A DNA stretch of 63,190 nucleotides, from the NCBI GenBank assembly GCA_018436855.1, contig JAHDKO010000097.1, forward strand, positions 1 to 63,190, given 5' to 3'. The translations under genes and the position numbers were made by a program. This DNA comes from Deltaproteobacteria bacterium. Its GTDB lineage: Bacteria > Desulfobacterota > Desulfomonilia > UBA1062. Position 1 is the stretch's first letter; the number at the start of each line of letters is the position of its first letter. Below, one piece after another: positions 1 to 9,656 of this stretch. Below the pieces are notes generated by a model. It searched no databases. It was not told where the DNA came from and saw nothing but the letters and a program-made list of their open reading frames with translations.

Positions 1-1056
1 CCGGAGCTGTACGGCGGCTCGGAGCGTGTCGTTTCCCATCTCACGGAAGAGCTCGTCCGCAGGGGGCACAGCGTGACCCTGTTCGCGAGCGGTGATTCCA
101 GGACCAGCGCCCGGCTCTACAGCGTGGTGTCCAGATCGCTCCGTCTCGATCCGGGCATCCCCGATCCGTCGGCGTTCCATTTTGTGGAGCTCGCCCATGC
201 CTTTGCCCGCGCGGATGAGTTCGATGTGATTCACTGCCACAACGACTTCCTTGCCTTTCCCTTTGCGCGGTCGTGCCCGGTTCCCTGCGTGCACACCCTC
301 CACGGCCGGATGGATTTTCCCCACTGGAGAGATCTGATGGCCGTCTTTCCCGATATGCATCTCGTGTCCATCAGCAACGATCAGCGCAGGCCGCTTAAAG
401 ACCTGAACCTGAGCTGGGCCGATACCGTGTACCATGGCCTGCCGGAATCATCCTTCAGGCTCTACCCCGGGGAAGGCGGCTATCTGGCGTATCTTTCACG
501 GATAGCCCGGGAAAAGCATCCCGAGATAGCCATCGAGGTGGCCAGGAGGACCGGGATTCCCTTGAAGATGGCCGGCAAGGTGGACAAGGTGGACCTGCCC
601 TTCTTCACCCGAGAGATCGAGCCGTTGCTGGACGATCCTCTCATCGAGTATCTGGGCGAGATCCACGACGCCGAGAGGCCGGAACTGATCGGGAACGCCA
701 TGTCGCTGATTTTCCCCATCGACTGGCCTGAGCCCTTCGGCCTGGCAATGGTCGAGGCCATGGCATGCGGGACCCCGGTGATCGCCAGGCCGTACGGATC
801 GGTCCCCGAGGTGGTCGATGACGGGGTGACCGGCTTTATCGTCTCAGGTATCGAAGAGATGGCCGATGCGGTCGGGAGGATCGGAAGACTGGACCGTGAA
901 CGTTGCTTGCGGCATGCCAGGAACCGTTTTTCGGCAACGGTCATGACAGACAGGTATGAGCAGATATACCAGGCCCTCATCGAAGGAGGGGCAGGCTATC
1001 GACAGGACACCCGCCGGTTCCTCCCTGCCGGAACGATGTCAGGCCGCATTGTATGA
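1..1056 (+). CDS. GT4-family glycosyltransferase (5' end outside window)
   Basis: The frame is open from base 1, so the N-terminus lies upstream; 351 residues are visible. It begins with a YGGSERVV segment, the glycine-rich start of the GT-B acceptor domain in GT4 enzymes, missing only a few residues. The C-terminal nucleotide-sugar domain has the E-x7-E motif EPFGLAMVE (E244 and E252) followed by ACGTPVIA and a VPEVVDDGVTGF block. These are standard GT4 features for a retaining, cytoplasmic sugar transferase. An in-frame GTG at 73 is internal to the conserved domain and is not the start. Next to a TreT-like enzyme and a debranching enzyme it probably acts on a glucan or glucoside, but donor and acceptor cannot be read from sequence. 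Confidence 0.85.
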   Translation, partial: PELYGGSERVVSHLTEELVRRGHSVTLFASGDSRTSARLYSVVSRSLRLDPGIPDPSAFHFVELAHAFARADEFDVIHCHNDFLAFPFARSCPVPCVHTLHGRMDFPHWRDLMAVFPDMHLVSISNDQRRPLKDLNLSWADTVYHGLPESSFRLYPGEGGYLAYLSRIAREKHPEIAIEVARRTGIPLKMAGKVDKVDLPFFTREIEPLLDDPLIEYLGEIHDAERPELIGNAMSLIFPIDWPEPFGLAMVEAMACGTPVIARPYGSVPEVVDDGVTGFIVSGIEEMADAVGRIGRLDRERCLRHARNRFSATVMTDRYEQIYQALIEGGAGYRQDTRRFLPAGTMSGRIV

Positions 1057-1209
1057 AGAGAGGTCAAGGACGCCGGTTTTTCTCCAGAGAGAAGAATCTT
1101 GCGTCCTGTGACGGTACGGCCCGGCGTCACGGATTGCAGTCTTCTCCGGTGCACGAGGTCAGGTCCGTCAGGTAACGAATATGACCAAGGATCCCAAAGG
1201 GTCGCTGCA

Positions 1210-1926
1210 ATGGATGCCAAGCACAGGGATGTTCCCGTTCCCTTCAGGTTTCTCAAGGCGGTCTATCTGGCGGAAGTGACCAACCAGAGGGCGACATCCT
1301 TGAGCCAGCTGCTGATGGAGGTGACCACCACCTCCCAGTGGTCGCTGTTCTTTCATCTGCACCAGCACTTTTTCCGTGACCCGCACATCATCCCTGAATA
1401 CCCCAACGATTTTTCCTCGTGGGTCCACACCTATCTGGCCGAAGATGCGGTTGCGGAAAAGCTCGCCAACCTGAATCTGGTCCGCAGCATGGACCTGGAG
1501 CTGGTGCGCCGTGAAATCTGCACTATTCTGGCTCAGCATCTCCAGGAGATCTCCGGCGAGCGCCACACCTCGCCCGAGAACGCCTTCATATTCTGCAAGC
1601 CCCGCCTGGCAGTGCTCGATACCGGACTAACAGCCCGCACGCTCGACGAGTTCATCGGCATTCTCAAGGACATGGACAGCGATACCGTGGGATACCATCT
1701 CTTCATCGCACCCAGACTCCTGTCCGAGACCATGGTGAACGACTTCTCGCTCTGGTTCCGGCAGCGGGGGCATCATCGGCTTGCGGACAGGCTCGATTCG
1801 TTCGACCCGTACCTCAAGAGCCTCAGGGAAAACCATGACTTTCTCCTGGACCTGATCGAGAGCGAGTGCGCGGGTCCTCACGCGGATGGGTACGATGATA
1901 GAAAATTACCGGAATATCGCTCCTGA
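1210..1926 (+). CDS. DUF5752-like conserved protein of unknown function
   Basis: A 238-residue soluble protein, mostly helical, without signal peptide or membrane segment. The frame stays open upstream to 1099, but residues encoded before ATG 1210 look like translated spacer, so ATG 1210 (MDAKHRDVPVPF) is preferred; no strong ribosome-binding site precedes it. The sequence contains FRFLKAVYLAEVTNQRATSL and repeated FHLHQHFF-type aromatic/His segments. I recall such proteins (DUF5752) beside trehalose-synthase-type glycosyltransferases, which fits this position, but the family name is from memory. Its 3' end overlaps the TreT-like gene by 41 bases, implying translational coupling and a shared pathway. 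The reaction is unknown. Confidence 0.75.
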   Translation: MDAKHRDVPVPFRFLKAVYLAEVTNQRATSLSQLLMEVTTTSQWSLFFHLHQHFFRDPHIIPEYPNDFSSWVHTYLAEDAVAEKLANLNLVRSMDLELVRREICTILAQHLQEISGERHTSPENAFIFCKPRLAVLDTGLTARTLDEFIGILKDMDSDTVGYHLFIAPRLLSETMVNDFSLWFRQRGHHRLADRLDSFDPYLKSLRENHDFLLDLIESECAGPHADGYDDRKLPEYRS

Positions 1927-3181
1927 CAAGATCCTCTCCGAGATCAGCGCCCTGGCCGGGGCACTGAAGGGGCGTACCCTGCAGCATGTCAGCTCCACCC
2001 GGATCGGCGGAGGAGTGGCAGAGATTCTCAACCGCATGATCCCCTGGACCGTATCCCTGGGCATTCCCACCACCTGGGATGTCATAGACGGGAGGCAGGA
2101 CTTCTTCGAGGTGACCAAGTCTATCCACAATGCCCTGCAGGGATCGGATGTCGAGATATCGTGCTGCAACAAGGAGATGTATCTCGCTCACCTCGCGCAC
2201 AACTCCGGCAGGATCGAGCCCGCCGCCGACGTGGTGATGGTCCACGATCCGCAGCCCGCCTTTCTCATCGAATATTTTCCCCGCCGGCGCAAGTCCATGG
2301 TCTGGCGCTGCCACATCGATCTCTCCCGGCCCATGCCCGCCATATGGCGGTTTCTGCGTCCGGCGATCAACAAATATGCCATGGCCGTGTTCCACATCCC
2401 CCATTTCGCACAGAAGGACCTCACCATCCCCAAGGTTCTCATCAGTCCGTCCATCGACCCGCTCTCAGAGAAGAACCGGGAGCTCGCGCAGGAAGAGATC
2501 ACCCGGATCGTCGAGGGCTTCGGGATCGACCGCAGCCGGCCCCTCATTGTCCAGGTATCGCGGTTCGACCGGTTCAAGGACCCCATGGGCGTGGTCGCGG
2601 CATTCAGGCAGGTCCGCAGGCACTTCGACTGCCAGCTCGTCCTCGCCGGAGGCAGTGCGACCGACGATCCGGAAGGACCCATGGTCCAGGCCGAGGTCGA
2701 GGAGGCGGCGGCCGGGGACCCGGATATCTTTGTCCTTTTCCAGCCCACGGACCTGGAAGTCAATGCCCTGCAGCGGGCCGCGGACATCATAGTCCAGAAG
2801 TCCACGCGGGAAGGCTTCGGCCTGACCGTCACCGAGGGCATGTGGAAGGGCAAGCCCGTGATCGGCGGCGCGGTGGGGGGGATCCCCGCCCAGATCATCC
2901 ATGGCGAGACCGGGTACCTTGTCAATTCGCCTGAAGGAGCGGCCTACCGCATCCGCTATCTGCTGAGCCATCCGCACGTGGGCAGCGTCATGGGGGCCAG
3001 GGGGCGGGAGCACGTGCGGTACAACTTCCTCATCACCCGTCATGTCCGCGACTACCTGCTCCTCATGCTCCACGTGATGCAGAACGAGAGCGAGCGGCCG
3101 GTCTTTATCGGGGGTATCCCCGGAAAGGGCGGAAGGCCGGGAGACAGGGAGGTTGCGGCGCAGGCCGGAAGGAAACCCTGA
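1886..3181 (+). CDS. TreT-like GT4 enzyme (trehalose synthase-type glycosyltransferase)
   Basis: A 431-residue GT-B fold enzyme. The N-terminus has the TreT-type pattern LQHVSSTRIGGGVAEIL, followed by a TTWDVIDG segment and DFFEVTKSIHNALQG, as in trehalose glycosyltransferring synthases that join a nucleotide-glucose to glucose. The C-terminal domain has VQVSRFDRFKDP, then STREGFGLTVTEGMWKGKPV with the E-x7-E pair, then VGGIPAQI. It starts inside the upstream DUF5752-like gene; ATG 1886 or ATG 1895 are both possible. Its stop overlaps the next start as TGATG. With the debranching enzyme downstream, a role in making or recycling trehalose or glycogen is inferred. Substrate specificity within this GT4 clade varies, so the trehalose call is provisional. 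Confidence 0.8.
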   Translation: MGTMIENYRNIAPDKILSEISALAGALKGRTLQHVSSTRIGGGVAEILNRMIPWTVSLGIPTTWDVIDGRQDFFEVTKSIHNALQGSDVEISCCNKEMYLAHLAHNSGRIEPAADVVMVHDPQPAFLIEYFPRRRKSMVWRCHIDLSRPMPAIWRFLRPAINKYAMAVFHIPHFAQKDLTIPKVLISPSIDPLSEKNRELAQEEITRIVEGFGIDRSRPLIVQVSRFDRFKDPMGVVAAFRQVRRHFDCQLVLAGGSATDDPEGPMVQAEVEEAAAGDPDIFVLFQPTDLEVNALQRAADIIVQKSTREGFGLTVTEGMWKGKPVIGGAVGGIPAQIIHGETGYLVNSPEGAAYRIRYLLSHPHVGSVMGARGREHVRYNFLITRHVRDYLLLMLHVMQNESERPVFIGGIPGKGGRPGDREVAAQAGRKP

Positions 3182-5355
3182 TGGCGGAAGATATCATCAA
3201 TGTCTCGGGAGAGCACTATGTTCTGGCCACCACGGCCCTGGCCGCGGAGCAGAATCGCATCGTCAAGCACGAAGACACCTTTGCGGTGTTCGACACCCAC
3301 GGGGACGTCCGGTCCCGGATCTTCAGCACCCAGGGGCTGTTCCACAACGGTACCCGTTACCTGTCCGAGTACCAGCTTTCTTTCGAGGGAAGGAGGCCCC
3401 TTCTCCTGAGCTCGGACATCAGCCGGGACAACCATCTCATTACCATCGACCTCACCAACCCCGACCTAATCCTGGATGCAAAGCAACAGATCCGGCGGGG
3501 CTCGATCCATATCTTCCGGTCCAAATTTCTCTGGAAAGGGCGCTGCTACGAGAAGTACCGGATAAGAAACTACGATCTGGTCCCGCTGTCATTCACCATT
3601 GCCATCAACCTGGCCTCCGACTTTGCGGACATCTTCGAGGTCAGGGGAATGATGAGAACCAGCAGGGGCGAGCACGGAGAGATCCTTGCCGGAGAAGGTC
3701 TGATCGACATCCCCTATATGGGCCTTGACAAGATCCTCAGACGCACGCACATCGAGTTTTCCCGGATGCCTGATTCAGTCGGGCCGGACAGGGCCGAGTT
3801 CTCCATCCGGCTCGGGAGGCACGAGGAAATCGAGTTCGAGGCGGTCGTTTCCTGCTTGGAAGAGGGGGGAGCGGCACAGAAACAGGATTCGTATGTCCGG
3901 GCCTATCAGGAGTCTGCACGCCTTTTCCGTACGGCCAGGGGGCGCGAGAGCGTGATCCGGACCTCCAACGAGGAGTTCAACACCCTGGTGGAGCGTGCCG
4001 TCTCCGACCTGCGCATGCTGCTGAGCGAGGTGGACGGCGGCATTCTCTATCCGGACGCAGGCATTCCCTGGTTCTCAACGCCCTTCGGCCGGGACGGCCT
4101 CATCACGGCCTGGGAGACCCTCTGGTTCAATCCGGACATCAGCCGGGGCGTGCTCGAGTACCTGGCATCCAACCAGGCACGGGAGGTCGTGGAAGAGCAG
4201 GATGCCGAGCCCGGCAAGATCCTCCACGAGGTGCGCATGGGCGAGATGACCAACACCGGGGAGCTCCCCTTTTCCAAGTATTACGGCAGCGCGGATGCCA
4301 CGCCGTTTTTTATCATGCTGGCGGGCGACTATCTCCTCAGGACAGGAGACACGGACTTCATCGAGATGCTCTGGCCCCGGATCAGGCAGGCGCTCGTCTG
4401 GATCGACACCTATGGCGACATCGACGGCGACGGGTTTGTGGAGTATGCACGCATGAGTGCTCACGGCCTGCAGAACCAGGTGTGGAAAGACTCCTTCGAT
4501 TCCATGTTCCATGAAGACGGCAGTCTTGCCGAGGCCCCCATCGCGGCCTGCGAGGTGCAGGGATACGTTTTCGCCGCCAGGAGACAGGCTGCCTTTATCG
4601 GGAAGCGGCTGGGCCTCGATAAGATAGCAGGCGATCTCCTGGCGCAGGCGGAGGATCTGCGGAAGCGCTTCGAGCTCACCTTCTGGGACGACGGGCTCCC
4701 GGGCTACGTTCTTGCGCTTGACCGGGAAAAGAGGCCCTGCCGGGTGAGGGCCTCGAACATGGGGCACTGCCTCTTTGCCGGCATCTCTTCTCCCGACCGG
4801 GCCAGGATCGTGACCGAAGCGCTCATGGACGACACGTTTTTCAGCGGGTGGGGCGTGAGGACCCTGGCAAGGGGACAGCCGCGGTACAACCCCATGGCCT
4901 ATCACAACGGCTCTATCTGGCCCCATGACAACGCCATCATCGCGGACGGCATGGCGCGCTACGGCTGGAAAAAGGAGGCCGGGCGAATTCTCGAGGCCAT
5001 GTTCCACATGAGCCAATTCACGGAGCTGGGCAGGCTGCCCGAACTCTTCTGCGGCTTCGAGCGCAGGCCCGATCAGGGGCCGACCCTCTACCCCGTTGCC
5101 TGCTCGCCTCAGGCGTGGGCCGCGGCGAGCGTCTTTTCCCTGCTGAGGTCCTGCCTGGGGCTCACCATCCGGGCAACCACACGGGAGGTCCACTTCAGCA
5201 GGCCCTATCTACCGGAATTCCTTGATGCCGTCCACATCCAAAACCTCACGGTAGGCGACGGGACGATCGATTTTTCAGCCATACGGCATCACAACGATGT
5301 GAGCATCCAGGTGACGGAAAGGAAGGGAGCACTATCGGTCTCGATCAACAAGTGA
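3181..5355 (+). CDS. Amylo-alpha-1,6-glucosidase / glycogen debranching-type enzyme
   Basis: A 724-residue cytoplasmic protein with the two-part architecture of bacterial debranching-like enzymes. An N-terminal beta-sandwich domain (about residues 1-230; GLFHNGTRYLSEYQL and LLLSSDIS are typical) precedes an (alpha/alpha)6-barrel domain (about 270-700) with IPWFSTPFGRDGLITAWETL, an NQVWKDSFDSMF segment and a late CGFERRPDQGPTLYPVACSPQAW-type end. The family removes alpha-1,6 branches or trims alpha-glucans. ATG overlaps the upstream stop by one base (TGATG), so it is translated with the TreT-like gene. A soluble glucan or glucoside pool handled by this four-gene set is the simplest reading. 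Confidence 0.88.
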   Translation: MAEDIINVSGEHYVLATTALAAEQNRIVKHEDTFAVFDTHGDVRSRIFSTQGLFHNGTRYLSEYQLSFEGRRPLLLSSDISRDNHLITIDLTNPDLILDAKQQIRRGSIHIFRSKFLWKGRCYEKYRIRNYDLVPLSFTIAINLASDFADIFEVRGMMRTSRGEHGEILAGEGLIDIPYMGLDKILRRTHIEFSRMPDSVGPDRAEFSIRLGRHEEIEFEAVVSCLEEGGAAQKQDSYVRAYQESARLFRTARGRESVIRTSNEEFNTLVERAVSDLRMLLSEVDGGILYPDAGIPWFSTPFGRDGLITAWETLWFNPDISRGVLEYLASNQAREVVEEQDAEPGKILHEVRMGEMTNTGELPFSKYYGSADATPFFIMLAGDYLLRTGDTDFIEMLWPRIRQALVWIDTYGDIDGDGFVEYARMSAHGLQNQVWKDSFDSMFHEDGSLAEAPIAACEVQGYVFAARRQAAFIGKRLGLDKIAGDLLAQAEDLRKRFELTFWDDGLPGYVLALDREKRPCRVRASNMGHCLFAGISSPDRARIVTEALMDDTFFSGWGVRTLARGQPRYNPMAYHNGSIWPHDNAIIADGMARYGWKKEAGRILEAMFHMSQFTELGRLPELFCGFERRPDQGPTLYPVACSPQAWAAASVFSLLRSCLGLTIRATTREVHFSRPYLPEFLDAVHIQNLTVGDGTIDFSAIRHHNDVSIQVTERKGALSVSINK

Positions 5356-5468
5356 CATACTTGAGCTGTCGGCGCATTCCCGGTGCGGGACTGCCGCTGC
5401 ATCGTCGCGCCGGTCAAACCCTCTCCCGGCGCCGGGGTGTCACCCGCCGCAGGGGAGCAGTCCGGAGG

Positions 5469-6587
5469 CTACATCCAGCCGCTGTTCAGGCGGTCCTGGA
5501 GCTGGCCGCTGACAAAGCCCTTCCACTCGCTTTTGACGACCTCGGTTGTGTCTGCGGACGTGTAGTGCCCTTTGAGCAGCTTGTAGCCGGTCTCGAGCAT
5601 GGTGTTGGAAAACGGGTTGTCCCCCAGCCCCAGCTCGGTCCCCTGCCTCGCCGCCCCGTTGAGCTCGTTCATGATGACCTGGTAGTCGCCGGGACCGCCG
5701 TTTTTCAGCGTGCCGACCAGGCGCTGAGGCTCGAGTGTCCCGAAGAGATTGCCCGTGAAATCCTCCATTCTCTCCGTGTACCCGGCCATGAGCTCGATGT
5801 TTCGCGCATAGGTGGGCAGGGCATTTTTGAGCAGCTTCTTTGTGATGTTTTTGACCGTATCGCGGGCCGCCTTACGCGCATGGTCCAGGCCCGACTCCAT
5901 GATGCCTTCCTGCAGGGTTGAGGTCTCACAGGCAAGGGGGTCGGGAGGGCGCACCATGCTTGGCCGCACCACCTCCGGAGCCCCTGTTCCCAGGATCGGG
6001 GCCGTTGCGGTATCCCAGCCCGTCTCCAGCGGCACACCCTCGACCGGGCCCATGCCCGGATCCGACGGCATCACGGCAGGGTTGGCCGGCACGCCGAAGA
6101 AGGCCGTGCCCTGGCCCCGGCCGGGCACGCTGAACACGTCGTCCAGGCTCTCCGCCATCTCGCGGTCCCTGCCGTCCCAGAACGTGCGCAGGCGGTCGGC
6201 GGAGATGATCCGCTGCCGGCGCTGCTCCTCTGCAAGCCTCTGTTGCTCGGCCTCGGCCATTGCCCGTGCCGCCTCGGCCTCGGCTGCATCCGCGGCATCC
6301 ATGGCATCGAGGATGCTGAGGACCATGAGCCCGGTGGAGAGGGCGTTCATGGCGGCCATGTCTGATGAGGAGGGCCGGCTGACCGCGGGCCTTGCCTTGG
6401 GGGGGGTGATTTTCTTCACATAAGTGGGCGGCCGGCTGGGATAGTAGGTCGGCTGCGGGATGGAGCGGTCGATCGTCTGGTTGGTGAGGGTTTCGAGTTG
6501 ACCGATCGCGCTCTCAGCCGGGGCTGCAGACGGGGCCGCGATGAAGAGCACGGCCACGATGACTGCTGCAAGACGGGCACATGTCAT
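5469..6587 (-). CDS. Secreted protein of unknown function with Ala/Glu-rich helix
   Basis: A 372-residue exported protein. ATG 6587 is chosen because AAAGGAG lies 8 bases upstream; a longer GTG start at 6605 would put that site inside the gene. A signal peptide (about residues 1-24, ending in an APAES-type site) is followed by a proline-rich stretch, a helix of the type DAMDAADAAEAEAARAMAEAEQQ (about 105-130), a Gly/Pro-rich linker, and a C-terminal helical domain (about 210-372). No known domain was recognised. It is the last gene of a four-gene cluster of exported proteins, 36 bases after the TPR gene, so it probably acts in the periplasm or at the outer membrane with them. Confidence 0.7.
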   Translation of the reverse strand: MTCARLAAVIVAVLFIAAPSAAPAESAIGQLETLTNQTIDRSIPQPTYYPSRPPTYVKKITPPKARPAVSRPSSSDMAAMNALSTGLMVLSILDAMDAADAAEAEAARAMAEAEQQRLAEEQRRQRIISADRLRTFWDGRDREMAESLDDVFSVPGRGQGTAFFGVPANPAVMPSDPGMGPVEGVPLETGWDTATAPILGTGAPEVVRPSMVRPPDPLACETSTLQEGIMESGLDHARKAARDTVKNITKKLLKNALPTYARNIELMAGYTERMEDFTGNLFGTLEPQRLVGTLKNGGPGDYQVIMNELNGAARQGTELGLGDNPFSNTMLETGYKLLKGHYTSADTTEVVKSEWKGFVSGQLQDRLNSGWM

Positions 6588-6623
6588 AACGCGTTCTCCT
6601 TTCACGGGCTGCTCGGGGTGCGT

Positions 6624-8204
6624 CTAGTGCGCCCGGAGCTTCCCGAGCTCTTCCATGGCGGCCTTCTTGAACAGAGGGTTGGCCGCTGCCTTTTCGAAAT
6701 CCTTTGCCGCGTCGTCCGGGCGGCCCAGGCCTGCGAGGCATCTGCCCCGGGCAAGGTGTGCCTCTGAGTCTCCTGGGGCCAGCTCCAGGGCCTGGTCGAG
6801 CACCTTGAGGCCCTCATCCAGGCGGCCGTTTCCAGCCAGCGCGGACCCGTAGGTGACATAGGCCCAGGGCTGACCGGGATCGAGCTTCAAGCCTTTGCGG
6901 CTGTCGGAAAGGGCGTCTTCGGTCCTGCCCTTGAGGAGACTGATGTTCGCCCTCACGAGCAGGGCCGTGACCTCGTCGAGCTCGAGGGTGAGCGCATTGG
7001 TGCTGTCTTCGAGTGCGGCATCGAGCGAGCCCTCCTTCAGGCGAGCGAAGGCGCGCAGCGCGTATGCCGTGCTCGATAGCTTGGCCGTGAGCGACGCGGT
7101 GCAGTCGCCGGCAGCCTGAGAGTACCTGCCCAGCATGATGCAGGTCATTGCCCTGTCGAGCAGGACACCCGCATCCCGGGGGGCGAGCTTCACCGCCTGA
7201 TCGTAGGCCTCGAGCGCCCGGTCGAGCTCTCCCTTCTCGCGGAAGGCCCTGCCCGCGAAGCGGTGGAACTCCGGGTTGCCGGGGTCGATTTCAGTGCCGC
7301 CGGCTGCATACTGGCCCAGGGCCTCGAAGTCGCCCAGCGCAATCGATGCCTGACAGCCGGTGAGGAAGGGCCGGGCGTCGCGGGAGCCCAGCGTGATGGC
7401 CGTGTAGGCGTCCCGGGCCGCGGCCTCCCACTGGCCGCCGCGGGATAGCACCTCTGCCCGGGCGATGTAGGGAGCGATCGCCTCGGGGCTGAGCCTGACG
7501 GCTGCGGTAAAATCCTTTGCCGCATCGGCCAGCGCGCCCGAGCCGGCATATGCCCTGCCCCGGTGGTAGAAGGCCTCCGCCGAGTTTCCGTCCAGGGATA
7601 TGCTCTTCTCCAGATCCGCCATCGCCTCCTGCCACATCCCTTTCTCGACATGGGCACGTCCACGGTTCAGCCATGCGGCCGGATCGTCCGGATTGAGGGC
7701 GAGGGCCTTCGAGAAAGTAGCAGCAGTATTGTCCCAGTCGCGCATCTCGCGGCAGGCGATCCCCTGGACGATCAGGGCGTCGTAGAGCTCCGGGTCGATC
7801 CCTGCCGCGCGCCGTGCATCGGAGAGGGCCTGAAACCAGCCGCCTCTGAACGAGTGAATCCAGGCGCGCTCGAGGAGTATGCGAGCGTCGCCGGGGAAAC
7901 GCTTGACGGCTTCGTCGGCCTGTTTCAATGCCGCATCGTTTTCCCCCAGCATGCGCATGGCCCGGAGCAGGTACGCCAGGGGGCCGGGGTCGGCTGCATC
8001 CTTTCCGGCAGCCTCCGATGCCGCTGCCATGAGCTCGAGCCACCTGCCTTCGTCCGCCAGCGAGGCGAGGCAGCATTCAAGTTCTTGAGCCGGGCCCTGA
8101 GCGGAGGGCCCGCGGGCCCCCGCCGGCTCTTCGGCCGTGACCGGCCCCGTCATGAAAAACGCGGTGACAAGACCCAGGATTACCACAGCGGCTGTTTTGC
8201 GCAT
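6624..8204 (-). CDS. Exported tetratricopeptide-repeat protein
   Basis: A 526-residue protein with an N-terminal signal peptide (cut near VTAEEP) followed by TPR units that fill almost the whole length. Typical repeat signatures are visible: NPDDPAAWLNRGRAHVEKG, GNSAEAFYHRGRAYAGSG, LAPRDAGVLLDRAMTCIMLG and LAPGDSEAHLARGRCLAGLG, roughly one per 34 residues. ATG 8204 follows GAGGAGG at good spacing. TPR proteins are scaffolds, and this one is presumably periplasmic. It sits 12 bases after a lipoprotein gene and 36 bases before the secreted-protein gene, so it is probably part of one envelope complex with its neighbours. No catalytic domain is present. Confidence 0.85.
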   Translation of the reverse strand: MRKTAAVVILGLVTAFFMTGPVTAEEPAGARGPSAQGPAQELECCLASLADEGRWLELMAAASEAAGKDAADPGPLAYLLRAMRMLGENDAALKQADEAVKRFPGDARILLERAWIHSFRGGWFQALSDARRAAGIDPELYDALIVQGIACREMRDWDNTAATFSKALALNPDDPAAWLNRGRAHVEKGMWQEAMADLEKSISLDGNSAEAFYHRGRAYAGSGALADAAKDFTAAVRLSPEAIAPYIARAEVLSRGGQWEAAARDAYTAITLGSRDARPFLTGCQASIALGDFEALGQYAAGGTEIDPGNPEFHRFAGRAFREKGELDRALEAYDQAVKLAPRDAGVLLDRAMTCIMLGRYSQAAGDCTASLTAKLSSTAYALRAFARLKEGSLDAALEDSTNALTLELDEVTALLVRANISLLKGRTEDALSDSRKGLKLDPGQPWAYVTYGSALAGNGRLDEGLKVLDQALELAPGDSEAHLARGRCLAGLGRPDDAAKDFEKAAANPLFKKAAMEELGKLRAH

Positions 8205-8216
8205 GGCATGCCTCCT

Positions 8217-9560
8217 CTATCTGCCGGTGGCTCTCGCCGCAGCTTCCTGCTTGATGGCGGCCAGGACTGGCTTCAAAATCTCGATACGCTGGCGGCAGAG
8301 AATGGAGAGCTCCCTCTCGGGCAGGGGGTCGCCTTCACCCTTTTCCACCATGGCCTGTGCCCGGTCTTTGGCGCGCTCGGAGGTCTCGTTCAGCTCCAGG
8401 ATCGCCTTCTCGATCCGGGTTACCAGGTCCAGCAGGACATCGCGGCTCTCCAGCTTCAGCATCTTCTCCAGCGAGCGGTTCTTGGCCTCGAGCAGGACGC
8501 CGTTGCTCCAGCGCAGGTTGTCCATCCGGTCGGGGCCGGAGAGGTCAGGGGTGTCGACGAAGTCCTTCAACGGCGGCTCCTCGATTACGCGCGCGATCAC
8601 CCGGGCGGGCGCCCCGCCTTCGACAAGCGTGCTCACGGCCGTGAGCCTGCCGGTACCTCGCAGGTATCCGTTCACCGGGACCCATGTGCCGCTCTCGCTG
8701 CGCCGGGCAACGACCAGCCGGGCATAGGGCTTCGAGTCGCGCTCCGGCTTCTCGTGAAAGAGCGCGGCGGCAAACGACATCGCCTTTCCGCTCTCCGGGG
8801 AGACGACCGGAGCCAGGAAGCTCCAGCACCTCTGCCCGTCGATGGAGAGCTCCTGCGGGCGCGCCTGCCGTGCCCGGCAGACCGCCTCCAGCGAGGCGAC
8901 GCCGATCGAGCGCAGATTCCTGACAATCGCCTCGATCATGATGTCGGCATTATAGGTCATATACTTGTCTCCCACGGCATACGGGTCCCCGGACAGCGGG
9001 ATGCCCAGGAGGATCGTGTCACGGGGCAGGTCCGCCTCTCCCGGCACCGGCATGCTGCCCAGCGGGCTGAAGAGGGTAACCCACATCGCAAGCTCGGTAT
9101 CGAAATGTACCTTTGAGTCCACCAGGTTGTCTCCGATGGCGTTACGGACGTCTGTCGCTATCTCGTGGCTCGTGACGATCTTCCCGGTAAACGGAACGAT
9201 GCCCAACGTGAAAGCCGACAGCATTACCGGTAGATCCATTCCGCTGGTATCCTCCCTGATACCGGCCCTCACCGTTATCGGCAGAGCCGTCAGGTCGTCG
9301 GTGAACAGCCTGGGGTAGAGCACCTTGGCCCGCTCCTGCAGCAGCCCGGCGGTAAGACGGTACTTCTCCATCGCAGGCGAGACTTCCTTGTCATGGACAT
9401 CGGTATAGCCCACAATGCAGAACCGGGCCTGACCGAGCTCGATCCCGGTGTCGCCCGAGGGCTTCAGGGTGCTTGCCACCCGCTGCGAGGCGCACCCGCT
9501 CATGAGCAGGCAAACCATAACCACTCCCAACCATTTCAAAGATGCCCGGTACGTATTCAT
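8217..9560 (-). CDS. Lipoprotein of unknown function, paralogue 1
   Basis: A 447-residue lipoprotein: hydrophobic signal with lipobox LMSGC, lipidated Cys at 23. SD AGGAGG precedes ATG 9560. The middle is globular, with a CIVGYTDVHD strand region and a hydrophobic segment near AFTLGIVPFTG. The C-terminal third is a charged helix with ERAKDRAQAMVEKGEGDP and LCRQRIEILKPVLAA. It is a clear paralogue of the next gene upstream: the start of the mature protein, a LYP-x-x-FTDD block and above all the last 110 residues match, while the middle has diverged. No known family was recognised. Probably an inner-leaflet-anchored outer-membrane protein working with the TPR protein encoded 12 bases downstream. 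Confidence 0.78.
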   Translation of the reverse strand: MNTYRASLKWLGVVMVCLLMSGCASQRVASTLKPSGDTGIELGQARFCIVGYTDVHDKEVSPAMEKYRLTAGLLQERAKVLYPRLFTDDLTALPITVRAGIREDTSGMDLPVMLSAFTLGIVPFTGKIVTSHEIATDVRNAIGDNLVDSKVHFDTELAMWVTLFSPLGSMPVPGEADLPRDTILLGIPLSGDPYAVGDKYMTYNADIMIEAIVRNLRSIGVASLEAVCRARQARPQELSIDGQRCWSFLAPVVSPESGKAMSFAAALFHEKPERDSKPYARLVVARRSESGTWVPVNGYLRGTGRLTAVSTLVEGGAPARVIARVIEEPPLKDFVDTPDLSGPDRMDNLRWSNGVLLEAKNRSLEKMLKLESRDVLLDLVTRIEKAILELNETSERAKDRAQAMVEKGEGDPLPERELSILCRQRIEILKPVLAAIKQEAAARATGR

Positions 9561-9656
9561 CGTGGATCCTCCTGTTTTTCTCGTGAATCAAAAATGTTCG
9601 TTCCAGCCGTCCGCCCGGCCGGGATCGTCCGCGCCGGATAGTCTTTCTCCGGTGTC

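Noticed and set aside
5425..5436. 12-base palindrome CCCGGCGCCGGG between converging genes
   Set aside because: Short, no T-run and no loop; likely chance in GC-rich DNA.
7563..9116. Plus-strand open frame of 517 codons across the TPR and lipoprotein genes
   Set aside because: Crosses the boundary of two minus-strand genes with signal peptides and TPR repeats; no own features.
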